Source of the DNA: Bacteroides sp. CAG:770
Lineage (GTDB): Bacteria > Bacteroidota > Bacteroidia > Bacteroidales > UBA932
Assembly: GCA_000435075.1 (NCBI GenBank)
Contig: FR890598.1
Span: forward strand, 1 to 27,097
DNA length: 27,097 bases
Direction of reading: 5' to 3'
In this document: in pieces, positions 7,884-16,328 of the stretch
Position numbering within the stretch: the stretch's first letter is position 1
How the letters are laid out: every line of letters starts with the position of its first letter
Notes under the pieces: model-generated
The model's database searches: none
What the model saw: only the letters and a program-made list of their open reading frames with translations
What the model was told of the DNA's origin: nothing
Program-made: the position numbers and the translations under genes

Positions 7884-8732
7884 ATGGTCATGCCTCTGGA
7901 AATATTCGGTTTTCTGAAGTTTTCATTTACCGATATGCTGGACGTCCTCCTGGTCGGCCTGCTCATCTATTTCATATTCAGATGGATACGAGATTCCGCC
8001 GCAATGAACATATTTACCGCGGTAATTTCCATCTACGTCCTGAGAGTCATAGCTGACGCATTGAAGATGAAACTCATAAGCGCGCTGCTGGGCACCTTCA
8101 TCGACGTGGGAGTCCTCGCCGTCATCATCATCTTCCAGCCCGAAATCCGACATTTCCTGATACGATTCGGCAGCGGAAGCCGTCTCGGATACAAGACCCG
8201 GAGATTCATCGGAAAATTCCTCGGAAACGAGGACAAGGCAATGGACAACGCCGCAGTAAAAGAAATAACGGAAGCATGCAGGTCAATGTCAGAGCAGAAG
8301 ACAGGAGCGCTTATAGTCATCCCCCACACCGTAAGCCTCAGCGACATCATAGAGACAGGTGACAGAATCGACGCAAACATCAACAGAAGATTGATAATGA
8401 ACCTGTTCTTCAAGAATTCGCCTCTTCACGACGGCGCCGTCATCATTGACAATCACCATATTGTCGCTGCGAGGTGCACCCTGCCGATTACTGAAAGGAC
8501 AGACATTCCCGCACGATTCGGCATGAGGCACAAGGCTGCCATCGGCATCACGGAAGAAACTGATGCCGACGTGATAGTAGTATCGGAAGAAACTGGAGGA
8601 ATCTCATTCGTACACGGAGGGACATTGACAGAAATACAGAACATGAATGAACTGAAGCTCAAACTGGGAGCTTCATTGTCCTCAATGCAGGAGAAACAGG
8701 AAAAGGAGAGTCATGACAGAAGAAAGAATTGA
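7884..8732 (+). CDS. cdaA: Diadenylate cyclase CdaA (membrane DAC domain)
   Basis: This membrane enzyme condenses two ATP into cyclic di-AMP, a messenger tied to cell-wall and potassium homeostasis. Three transmembrane segments occupy about residues 19-35, 40-60 and 67-85, followed by the DisA_N cyclase domain. The conserved DGA motif is D183-G-A185 in LHDGAVII. The second motif, usually RHR, reads R215-H-K217 here, a conservative change. The tail VIVVSEETGGIS is typical. Length is 282 residues, normal for the family. The last 20 bases overlap mutS2, so the two are translationally coupled. An alternative ATG two codons downstream (7890) is possible. Confidence 0.92.
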   Translation: MVMPLEIFGFLKFSFTDMLDVLLVGLLIYFIFRWIRDSAAMNIFTAVISIYVLRVIADALKMKLISALLGTFIDVGVLAVIIIFQPEIRHFLIRFGSGSRLGYKTRRFIGKFLGNEDKAMDNAAVKEITEACRSMSEQKTGALIVIPHTVSLSDIIETGDRIDANINRRLIMNLFFKNSPLHDGAVIIDNHHIVAARCTLPITERTDIPARFGMRHKAAIGITEETDADVIVVSEETGGISFVHGGTLTEIQNMNELKLKLGASLSSMQEKQEKESHDRRKN

Positions 8733-11253
8733 AGCAATATTGGGATTCGACAGAGTAAGGAAAATCATTTCCGACAGATGCAGCACAGAATATGCGACTG
8801 CAAGAACTGCGGAAGAGAATTTCTCTACAGACGCCAGGGAAATCCGTCAGAGGCTTTTGCTTACTGACGAGATGAGGATGATAGTGATGTTCGAGGAATC
8901 ATTCCCCTCAAACGGATACATCGACTGCGTCAGATTTCTGGAAATCCTCAGCAACGAAGGCTCCAACATTGACCTTGTCTCTCTCGGAAAACTGAAGACA
9001 ATGCTGGAGACGCTGAGGCGCATCACATTGTTTTTCAGCAATATAAAGGACGGAATCTATCCCAATCTGAAGAAAATGGTGAGCAGCATAGTCCTGTTCC
9101 CTGAAGTTCAGCAGCGCATCGACACCATACTCGACAAATTCGGAAACGTAAAAGATACCGCATCGGACGAACTCTATGACATCCGCAGGAAACTGAAGGA
9201 CAAGGAGGGCGCTATTTCCAAACGCATCGGCATACTTCTGAAAAAGGCGCAGGCCGACGGAATCGTGGATCAGGACGCGTCAGTCGTCGTCAGAGACGGA
9301 AAAATGCTGATCCCAGTAAGCACTTCCAACAAGAGAAAGATACAGGGATTCGTCTATGACGAGTCTTCTTCCGGAAAGACCACCTTTATCGAACCCGCTG
9401 AAATAGTGGAGATTACCAATGAAATCAGCGAGCTTCATTTCGCGGAGACCAGAGAAATCGCCAGGATATTGTATGAATTCAGCGACTGGCTGAGGCCATA
9501 TGTGCCAGATCTGCTGGACGGGGCGAAGTGCATCGGAGAAATGGACTTCCTCATCGCCAAGGCACAGACGGCGCTGGACTTCGTGGCCGGCATGCCTATC
9601 ATATCCGAGACCGAGGAGATGGACCTGAGGAAAGCAAGACACCCGCTTCTGGAAAGATCACTGAAACGCGACGGGAAAGAAATAGTGCCGCTCACGGTAA
9701 CATTGACCCCACAGAAACACATTCTGCTCATTTCCGGTCCGAATGCCGGAGGCAAATCCGTGTGTCTGAAGACAGTGGGGCTGCTTCAATACATGTTTCA
9801 GTGGGGTATGCTCATCCCGACTTCCGAGACATCTGAAATGATGGTCTTCGACCGCATAATGGCCGATATCGGAGACGGACAATCCATTGACAATGACCTC
9901 AGTACATACAGTTCCTTCCTCGAGTCGATGAAAGACATGCTGAAGGAAGCGGACTCCCATACCCTGGTTCTAATCGACGAATTCGGTTCCGGCACAGAGC
10001 CGGCAGCCGGAGGAGCCATCGCGGAAGCCATCCTCAACGAGTTCGACAAGCGAGGCGTCTATGGCGTCATCACCACGCACTATACGAATCTGAAATTATA
10101 TGCCTCAGGCGCGGACACGGGCGTAATCAACGGCGCCATGCAGTTCGACGCGAAAAACATTGCCCCGCTTTTCAAACTGGAAATGGGACTGCCAGGCAAT
10201 TCCTTTGCTTTCGAGCTGGCCAGAAAGATGGGCCTGCCGGAGGAGATAATAAAGGACGCGGAGAATAGGGCAGGAGAAGAATTTGTCGGCATTGAAAGGA
10301 ACCTCCGCAAAATCGCGAGAAACAGGCGCGTGCTGGACGAGAAGATCCAGAAAATCCGCAACACGGACAAGACTCTGGAGAGCATCACCGACAAATACCA
10401 GAAAGAACTGGAAGACATCCGCAAGAAACGCCAGGAAATCATTGACGAGGCGAAAAGAAAGGCGGAAGATATCGTAAAAGGCGCTAACCGCCAGGTCGAG
10501 CACACCATCCGCACCATCAAGGAAAAACAGGCGGAGAAGAGCCAGACCAGAAAGGCGAGGGCCGACCTGCAGGATTTTGTCAATGCTCTTGCAGCCAAGA
10601 AGGAGCAGGACCAGCAGGACAGGGACAGTTATCTCGAGGACAAGCTGCGCAAGGTCAATGAAAGACAGCAGCGCCAGCTTGCAAGAAAGAACAGGAGGGC
10701 CACGACAGAGGACCAGAAGAGGATGAACGAGGAGGCCGAGAAGTCCAGGATGATTTCATCATTCCGCAGCGGACCTCTGCAAGTGGGCGAAAAGGTACGC
10801 ATCAAGTCCAACGGGATGGTCGGTGAAGTGTCCATCGTATCCGACAAGGCCGTCACGGTCATCATCGGCAACATCAAGAGCAAGATGCCGCTCGACAAGG
10901 TGGAGAGAATCACATCCAACGAATACAAGTCAGCAGTGAAGGCTGCACCGAAGCCTGTGACGCAGACGACCTCGATGGACAGTTCCATTTCAGAAAGGAA
11001 ACTGAACTTCAAGATGGAACTGGACGTGCGCGGCCAGAGGGTCAACGAGGCTCTGGACAATGTGATGCATTACATTGACGATGCCATCATGCTGAACGTT
11101 TCCTCCGTGCGTATCATTCACGGAAAAGGAACAGGAGCATTGAGAGATGAAATCCAGAGATTCCTCCGTGCGACGCCTGGTGTGGTGTCCGCGAAAGACG
11201 AAAGCGTACAGCTTGGAGGCTCGGGAGTGACTGTAGTTACATTTGACAAATAG
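8713..11253 (+). CDS. mutS2: MutS2 ATPase/endonuclease with Smr domain
   Basis: MutS2 is a MutS-family ATPase without the mismatch-recognition domain. It has been linked to suppression of recombination and, in Bacillus, to rescue of collided ribosomes. The Walker A is GPNAGGKS (residues 342-349) and the Walker B region reads LVLIDEFGSGTEP, followed by TTHY. A long charged coiled coil spans about residues 510-690, then a KOW-like patch, then the C-terminal Smr nuclease domain with LDVRG and HGKGTGALR. All expected parts are present in 846 residues. A clear Shine-Dalgarno (AGGAG, 8704-8708) lies inside the end of cdaA, which is notable because Bacteroidota seldom use one. Confidence 0.96.
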   Translation: MTEERIEAILGFDRVRKIISDRCSTEYATARTAEENFSTDAREIRQRLLLTDEMRMIVMFEESFPSNGYIDCVRFLEILSNEGSNIDLVSLGKLKTMLETLRRITLFFSNIKDGIYPNLKKMVSSIVLFPEVQQRIDTILDKFGNVKDTASDELYDIRRKLKDKEGAISKRIGILLKKAQADGIVDQDASVVVRDGKMLIPVSTSNKRKIQGFVYDESSSGKTTFIEPAEIVEITNEISELHFAETREIARILYEFSDWLRPYVPDLLDGAKCIGEMDFLIAKAQTALDFVAGMPIISETEEMDLRKARHPLLERSLKRDGKEIVPLTVTLTPQKHILLISGPNAGGKSVCLKTVGLLQYMFQWGMLIPTSETSEMMVFDRIMADIGDGQSIDNDLSTYSSFLESMKDMLKEADSHTLVLIDEFGSGTEPAAGGAIAEAILNEFDKRGVYGVITTHYTNLKLYASGADTGVINGAMQFDAKNIAPLFKLEMGLPGNSFAFELARKMGLPEEIIKDAENRAGEEFVGIERNLRKIARNRRVLDEKIQKIRNTDKTLESITDKYQKELEDIRKKRQEIIDEAKRKAEDIVKGANRQVEHTIRTIKEKQAEKSQTRKARADLQDFVNALAAKKEQDQQDRDSYLEDKLRKVNERQQRQLARKNRRATTEDQKRMNEEAEKSRMISSFRSGPLQVGEKVRIKSNGMVGEVSIVSDKAVTVIIGNIKSKMPLDKVERITSNEYKSAVKAAPKPVTQTTSMDSSISERKLNFKMELDVRGQRVNEALDNVMHYIDDAIMLNVSSVRIIHGKGTGALRDEIQRFLRATPGVVSAKDESVQLGGSGVTVVTFDK

Positions 11254-11262
11254 ACCAGTAAT

Positions 11263-11640
11263 ATGAAAGGTAAAGGCGCATTGGGAAAGCAAGGAGAAGA
11301 CGAGGTCTGCCAATACCTTATCCGTCACGGACATACCATTCTGGACCGGAACTGGAGGTACGGACATCTGGAAATCGACATAGTGTCATTGGCCCCGGAT
11401 GGAATACATTTTGTAGAAGTCAAGAGCCGGGTCGCGCCCGTACAGGGAGACCCGCAGGATGCCGTCAATGCGAAAAAGCAGAAGAATATCGCTGTCGCGG
11501 CAGGAAAATATATGTCAATGAAAGGAAACACGCTGGGCAGCGGTCTGGAGGTGTGGTTCGATGTCGCAGCGGTCGTATATGACCGGGGAAGTATGACGGT
11601 CAACTACTTCGCAGGGGCATTCATTCCCATATATACTTAG
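11263..11640 (+). CDS. yraN: YraN / UPF0102 family endonuclease-like protein
   Basis: The 125-residue protein matches the UPF0102 (YraN) pattern: G-K-Q-G-E-D near the start, RNWRYGHLEIDIVSL, then HFVEVKSR. The EID...VEVK arrangement is the PD-(D/E)xK nuclease core of Holliday-junction-resolvase-like folds. Its cellular role is not firmly established; it has been suggested to act in DNA processing. It starts nine bases after mutS2, consistent with one transcript of DNA-related genes. Confidence 0.92.
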   Translation: MKGKGALGKQGEDEVCQYLIRHGHTILDRNWRYGHLEIDIVSLAPDGIHFVEVKSRVAPVQGDPQDAVNAKKQKNIAVAAGKYMSMKGNTLGSGLEVWFDVAAVVYDRGSMTVNYFAGAFIPIYT

Positions 11641-11668
11641 TGGACACCATATAGTAATAACAGTATAG

Positions 11669-12763
11669 ATGAAAAAGAATCAATATTGCGTAATAATGGC
11701 CGGTGGTCATCTTAACCGCTTCTGGCCTATCAGCCGAGAGGATATGCCTGGACATTTCATCGACATATCCGGTACTGACAAATCACTTGTAAGAATGGCT
11801 TACGACAGATGCCTGGGAGTCGTTCCACAAGAGAACATTATGGTTATCACCCTTGCCAAATTCAAGGATATAATAAAAGAGCAGATTCCCGAGCTTCCCG
11901 AGGACAACCTCCTTCTGGAGCCATATGCGAGACGGACTGCACCATGTGTAGCATACTCGACATACAACCTGCTGAAAAGAGATCCCTCAGCCGTAGTCGC
12001 AGTGACACCTGCAGACATCGTTATCAATGACATTGAACTGTTCAGAGAGACTCTCACAAGCGCCCTGAACTATGCGGAAAGCAATCCGGTACTGATGACA
12101 TTGGGAATCCAGCCGAGCTGCCCGGACACCGAATACGGTTATATCCAGGTGACCGGAGGAAAAGAAGCCTGCAAGAAAAACGAACCTGTAAAAGTCAAGA
12201 CATTCACAGAGAAGCCAAGCCAGGAAATCGCCGAGCTGTTCTTCAAGAGCGGTGAATTCTTCTGGAACTCAGGTATTTTCGTATGGCAGGCCAGTGTGAT
12301 AAGAGAAGAAATGGAGAGGTATATCCCAGAGATCACCAGACTGTTCGACGGATGGGAAGGTGCACTGGGAAGCCCTGCAGAAACAGTATTCATCGAAAGA
12401 GCCTACACTGACTGCATCAAGCTCTCCATCGATTATGGCGTGATGGAAAAGACTGACCGCGCATGGATATATCCGGTGCACTTCGGATGGTCTGACATTG
12501 ACAGTTGGGAAAATTTCTACTCAAATGTCGGCAAGAAGGACGCGGACGGCAACATCGCGAATACACAGAAAGACATCCTGCAGAAAAGCAGCGGGAACAT
12601 CATCCTGTCCAAGAACAAGGAAAAGCTCATAGTCCTCAGGGGACTTGAGAATTTCATCGTGGCGGATACGGACGACGTCCTTCTGGTTTGTCCTCGGGAC
12701 GACAAACAATACAAGGAACTGGTCAATAGTACCAGAATGCCGGGCTACGACAAGTACAGGTAA
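11669..12763 (+). CDS. Mannose-1-phosphate guanylyltransferase homologue with altered signature motif
   Basis: The family makes GDP-mannose from mannose-1-phosphate and GTP for glycan synthesis. Many family blocks are present: MAGG at 10-13, RFWPISR at 17-23, EPYARRTAPCVAY, TPADIVI, EYGYIQ, FTEKPS, FFWNSGIFVW, SIDYGVMEK and FGWSDIDSW. Length is 364 residues, normal for the short single-domain form. The nucleotide-binding signature is changed, however. The usual GG-x-G-S/T-R reads G12-G-H-L-N-R17, and the usual PKQF reads P27-G-H-F30, so both the loop glycine and the catalytic lysine are missing. The frame is otherwise undamaged. It may be a pseudoenzyme, a sugar-nucleotide enzyme with other specificity, or a weakly active paralogue. 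The gene lies 28 bases after yraN. Confidence 0.8.
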   Translation: MKKNQYCVIMAGGHLNRFWPISREDMPGHFIDISGTDKSLVRMAYDRCLGVVPQENIMVITLAKFKDIIKEQIPELPEDNLLLEPYARRTAPCVAYSTYNLLKRDPSAVVAVTPADIVINDIELFRETLTSALNYAESNPVLMTLGIQPSCPDTEYGYIQVTGGKEACKKNEPVKVKTFTEKPSQEIAELFFKSGEFFWNSGIFVWQASVIREEMERYIPEITRLFDGWEGALGSPAETVFIERAYTDCIKLSIDYGVMEKTDRAWIYPVHFGWSDIDSWENFYSNVGKKDADGNIANTQKDILQKSSGNIILSKNKEKLIVLRGLENFIVADTDDVLLVCPRDDKQYKELVNSTRMPGYDKYR

Positions 12764-12814
12764 TCCAGCCCAACCATTTACTGAATCCATACGAACTTAA
12801 AAATTTATAAGATT

Positions 12815-13261
12815 ATGGCATTAGAACAGCAAATCCAGAAAGATATTATGGAGGCTATGAAAGCCCATAATACCGTACGTACCAATGCAGTACGCGCAAT
12901 CAAATCCGAAATCCTCCTCGCAAAGACATCAGGAGCCGGAGCAGAAATAACTGACGGAGACGTCATCAAACTCATACAGAAGCTCATCAAACAGCGCAAG
13001 GAATCTGCTGCGATGTATGCTCAGGGCGGCCGTCAGGACTTGGCCGACAACGAGTTGGCAGAAGCAGCCGAGATGGAGGGATATCTGCCTAAACAGCTCA
13101 GCGAAGCCGAAGTCGAGGAAATCGTAAAGGGCATCATCGCCGAGACCGGAGCCTCCAGCATGGCCGACATGGGCAAAGTCATGGGCCTTGCCACAAAGAA
13201 ACTCGCAGGACAGGCAGACGGACGCACAGTTTCCACCATCGTAAAGAAACTTCTGGCATAA
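12815..13261 (+). CDS. yqeY: GatB/YqeY domain protein
   Basis: The 148-residue protein matches stand-alone YqeY proteins, which resemble the C-terminal tRNA-binding tail of GatB. Typical features are LEQQIQKDIMEAMKAHNT, RAIKSEI, KLIQKLIKQRKESAAMY, EGYLPKQLSEAEVEEIV and MGKVMG. The role is not firmly known; an aid to tRNA amidation has been proposed. It lies in the same-strand run between the guanylyltransferase homologue and the NlpC/P60 gene, 36 bases before the latter. Confidence 0.93.
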   Translation: MALEQQIQKDIMEAMKAHNTVRTNAVRAIKSEILLAKTSGAGAEITDGDVIKLIQKLIKQRKESAAMYAQGGRQDLADNELAEAAEMEGYLPKQLSEAEVEEIVKGIIAETGASSMADMGKVMGLATKKLAGQADGRTVSTIVKKLLA

Positions 13262-13297
13262 TTCATGCACGCCATCTGCACAAACGACGTGTACTGA

Positions 13298-14353
13298 ATG
13301 AGAAGATTTTTATATACCTCAGGGGTCATACTCCTGAGTTTTGCTTTTAGTGGCTTCACCTTAGAGGCCGGAACCGGCAAGATGCCGCTGTCCCCTACCG
13401 GAGCCCAGGCCAATGCTGCCAGAGATACCGTTACGGTTTCCACAGAAGACCTCGCCGACAGGATTATAACAGAGGCATTGAAATACAAAGGTACCCCCTA
13501 CTCCTACGGATCGAAAGGGCCCCGCGCCTTCGACTGCTCCGGCTTCACAAGTTACATCTACAGGAAATTCGGCTATGACCTTTCCCGCTCCTCAGGAGGA
13601 CAGGCTGGCGACGGCCGTCCAGTGGAAGGCTCGCTTTCAAACCTCCAGAAGGGCGACATCGTCGTATTCGGAGCCAGAAGAAGTTCCGGAAGAGTCGGAC
13701 ATGTGGGAATATTCATCGAGATGGACAAATCCGGACAGGATTTCACCTTCATACATTCTGCGACAAAGGGAGGCGTCACGATTTCGCACCTCAAGGAGCC
13801 GTACTATTCCGCCAGATTCATGGGCGCACGGCGCATAATCCCTGATTTCATCGCCAGAAGCAAGGAGGGAAACGCTGATTATCAGTTCGATATAGACAAT
13901 GCCCATCTGAAGGACAACGATGCGCTTGTCATGGCTGACGCCGACAAGAGAATCATCCTGCTCGGAGACGGACAATGGGTTTTCGTCAATGCTGACGGGA
14001 CAATCACTGCCCCTTCCGATTCCGTGAAGATAATACTCGAGCCGTCAGGCAAATGGCAGAGCATCACGATGTCCAACCATCAGATTCCGTCATTGGCAGG
14101 AGCTCCGGGAACGGCAAAGGCAGGCTCATCCGTCTCCGCTCCGGGAAAGGACACCTCAACTGGGAAAAGCGGACAGAGCGCCGCAGCGGATTCCGACACT
14201 TCAGAGGAAGCGACATGGCATACGATAAGGTCTGGGGACACACTTTATGCCCTGGCCCGCAGATATGGGACTTCAGTATCGGCCATCTGCCGTCTGAACA
14301 ACATAACTACATCCACGACGCTTAAAATCGGACGCAAGATCAGAATAATATAA
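13298..14353 (+). CDS. Exported NlpC/P60 peptidoglycan endopeptidase with LysM domain
   Basis: This protein probably cleaves peptide stems of peptidoglycan in the periplasm. A signal peptide spans about residues 1-25. The NlpC/P60 domain (about 52-175) has catalytic Cys80 in RAFDCSGF, His135 in GHVGIF and a third polar residue, probably His153 in FIHSATKGGV. A Ser/Gly/Ala-rich linker follows at about 265-300. A single LysM repeat ends the protein (about 306-351: TWHTIRSGDTLYALARRYG through LKIGRKIRII). Having LysM at the C-terminus after a linker is a common layout for cell-wall hydrolases. It is the last gene of the plus-strand block and stops just before a terminator. Confidence 0.93.
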   Translation: MRRFLYTSGVILLSFAFSGFTLEAGTGKMPLSPTGAQANAARDTVTVSTEDLADRIITEALKYKGTPYSYGSKGPRAFDCSGFTSYIYRKFGYDLSRSSGGQAGDGRPVEGSLSNLQKGDIVVFGARRSSGRVGHVGIFIEMDKSGQDFTFIHSATKGGVTISHLKEPYYSARFMGARRIIPDFIARSKEGNADYQFDIDNAHLKDNDALVMADADKRIILLGDGQWVFVNADGTITAPSDSVKIILEPSGKWQSITMSNHQIPSLAGAPGTAKAGSSVSAPGKDTSTGKSGQSAAADSDTSEEATWHTIRSGDTLYALARRYGTSVSAICRLNNITTSTTLKIGRKIRII

Positions 14354-14358
14354 CTGAA

Positions 14359-14391
14359 AAACCCGGCTCCAATCGATATGGAACCGGGTTT
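14359..14391. terminator. Bidirectional terminator hairpin
   Basis: AAACCCGG (14359-14366) pairs with CCGGGTTT (14384-14391), extended past one mismatch by TCC/GGA, around a 9-base loop. It lies between the convergent nlpC/P60 and aspS genes and is followed by a T-rich stretch (ATTATTTTG) on the plus strand. Confidence 0.85.
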
Positions 14392-14412
14392 CATTATTTT
14401 GTCAGCTTCCGA

Positions 14413-16191
14413 TTACTCGCTCTTTCGCACGTCAAGATGAAGTTCGTCGAGCTGAGACTGGTCAATAGTCGATGGCGAATCGATCATCACATCGCGGCCC
14501 TGATTATTCTTAGGGAATGCGATATAGTCACGGATAGAATCGCTGCCGCCGAACAGTGCGCATACACGGTCAAAGCCGAATGCGAGACCTCCGTGAGGCG
14601 GAGCACCGAACTTGAAGGCATTGATGATAAATCCGAACTTGTATGCAGCCTCTTCCTTGCTGATTCCGAGAACTTCGAACATGCGCTCCTGGAGAGAAGC
14701 CTCGTGGATACGGATTGAACCGCCGCCGAGCTCAGTTCCGTTCAGAACGAAGTCATAAGCATTGGCACAAACCTTCTCAAGGTCTTCCTTCTTGTCGCTG
14801 TAGAACATCTCGAGATGCTCAGGCTTAGGCGCAGTGAACGGATGGTGCATAGCGTAGAAACGCTGTGTCTCGTCATCCCATTCAAGAAGAGGGAAATCCA
14901 CAATCCAGAGAGGGGCGAATACCTTAGGGTCTCTGAGTCCGAGACGGTTAGCCATCTCCATACGGAGAACGCCGAGCATTGTCTGAGCCTTCCTCTTGGC
15001 ACCGCAAAGCACGAGAACAAGGTCTCCGGCCTTTGCACCTGCTGCCTCAGCCATCTCCTTAACCTGTTCAGGAGTATAGAACTTGTCGATAGAAGACTTG
15101 GTAGTGCCGTCTGCATTGTACTTGATGTAAACCAGACCTTTGGCGCCTACCTGAGGTCTCTTGACCCACTCGGTAAGTTCATCAAGCTGCTTGCGGGTAT
15201 AGTCTGCTGCGCCCTCTACGGCGATACCTCCGACATAATCCACTGAATCGAATACTGAGAAGCCGTGACCCTTGGCCAATGAAGTAAGTTCATGGATAGT
15301 CATTCCGAAACGAACGTCCGGCTTGTCTGAACCATAATTGTCCATGGCATCATACCAGCTCATGCGAGGAAGCGGATTAGGAATCTCCACATCAAGGACA
15401 TTCTTGAAGAGTCTTCTCATCATTTCCTCGAAAGTATTCAGGACATCCTCCTGCTCCACGAATGACATCTCGCAGTCAATCTGTGTGAATTCAGGCTGAC
15501 GGTCCGCACGGAGATCCTCATCACGGAAGCAACGTACAATCTGGAAATAACGGTCATAACCGGCTACCATAAGGAGCTGCTTGAAGGTCTGAGGAGACTG
15601 AGGCAACGCATAGAACTCGCCTGCATTCATTCTGGAAGGAACCACGAAGTCACGCGCTCCCTCAGGAGTCGATTTGATGAGATATGGTGTCTCGATTTCC
15701 ATGAAACCTTTGGCATCCAAGAAATTGCGGACCTCATGCGCAATCTTGTGACGAAGCACGAGGGCATTCTTGAGAGGGTTTCTTCTCAAATCCAGATATC
15801 TGTATTTGGCTCTGATGTCATCACCTCCGTCGCTCTCGTCCTCGATGGTGAACGGAGGGATAACAGACTTGTTCAGGACATGGATCGCATCGAGTTTTAT
15901 CTCGACTTCACCTGTATCCATCTTCGAGTTCTTGCTCTGACGCTCGATAACCTCGCCCTCTACCTGAATGACGAATTCACGTCCGAGAGAGTTTGCTGTC
16001 TCGACCAATTCAGCAGGCGCGTCTGCACTTACGACCAGCTGAGTAATTCCGTAACGGTCACGGAGGTCAATGAAAGTCATTCCGCCCAGTTTTCGGGTTC
16101 TCTGCACCCAACCGGAAAGCACCACTTTTTTACCGGCATCTCCCAGACGGAGCTCGCCGCAAGTGTTTGTTCTGTAAAAAGTATTGAACAT
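14413..16191 (-). CDS. aspS: Aspartyl-tRNA synthetase
   Basis: This class II synthetase charges tRNA-Asp (and possibly tRNA-Asn in organisms lacking AsnRS). The N-terminal OB-fold anticodon-binding domain includes LSGWVQRTRKLGGMTFIDLRDRYG. Motif 2 is FQIVRCFRDEDLRADRQPEFTQID, the bacterial GAD insertion follows, and motif 3 is GGLAFGFDRVCALFGG. The ATG at 16191 (MFNTFYRTNTCGEL) is preferred to one at 16227, giving 592 residues, the usual bacterial length. A -7 promoter element at 16229-16236 would put the upstream ATG at or before the transcript start. It is the only housekeeping gene on the minus strand here, lying between a terminator and the carbohydrate operon. Confidence 0.97.
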   Translation of the reverse strand: MFNTFYRTNTCGELRLGDAGKKVVLSGWVQRTRKLGGMTFIDLRDRYGITQLVVSADAPAELVETANSLGREFVIQVEGEVIERQSKNSKMDTGEVEIKLDAIHVLNKSVIPPFTIEDESDGGDDIRAKYRYLDLRRNPLKNALVLRHKIAHEVRNFLDAKGFMEIETPYLIKSTPEGARDFVVPSRMNAGEFYALPQSPQTFKQLLMVAGYDRYFQIVRCFRDEDLRADRQPEFTQIDCEMSFVEQEDVLNTFEEMMRRLFKNVLDVEIPNPLPRMSWYDAMDNYGSDKPDVRFGMTIHELTSLAKGHGFSVFDSVDYVGGIAVEGAADYTRKQLDELTEWVKRPQVGAKGLVYIKYNADGTTKSSIDKFYTPEQVKEMAEAAGAKAGDLVLVLCGAKRKAQTMLGVLRMEMANRLGLRDPKVFAPLWIVDFPLLEWDDETQRFYAMHHPFTAPKPEHLEMFYSDKKEDLEKVCANAYDFVLNGTELGGGSIRIHEASLQERMFEVLGISKEEAAYKFGFIINAFKFGAPPHGGLAFGFDRVCALFGGSDSIRDYIAFPKNNQGRDVMIDSPSTIDQSQLDELHLDVRKSE

Positions 16192-16228
16192 AATATGCTT
16201 GATTTTTATATTTTCCTGTCTAAACACG

Positions 16229-16236
16229 CAAATTTA
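16229..16236 (-). promoter_or_regulatory. -7 promoter element for aspS
   Basis: TAAATTTG on the minus strand matches TAnnTTTG perfectly; no good -33 box was found. Transcription would begin near 16222, about 30 bases before the ATG at 16191. The rest of the 16192-16328 gap shows only a 5-base-pair hairpin (AGTTC-TCCC-GAACT) and no strong terminator for the upstream operon. Confidence 0.45.
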
Positions 16237-16328
16237 ATAAATTATCGTAAGAAGCCGTTTAAAAACATGTCGAAAATTCTTTCATTGATCCTTCCGGTAT
16301 AGTTCTCCCGAACTTCCGCTGTCGGATA

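Noticed and set aside
10080..10598. 172-codon minus-strand frame rich in Ser/Phe/Leu that looks membrane-like
   Set aside because: It is the reverse complement of the Lys/Glu-rich MutS2 coiled coil, which always yields such hydrophobic shadows.
16192..16227. Upstream ATG (16227) as the aspS start
   Set aside because: The extra 12 residues are not part of AspRS, and a -7 promoter element directly upstream puts the transcript start at about this point.
15736..16302. 188-codon plus-strand open frame over the aspS 5' end
   Set aside because: It is antisense to conserved AspRS sequence and to its promoter, with no protein family likeness.
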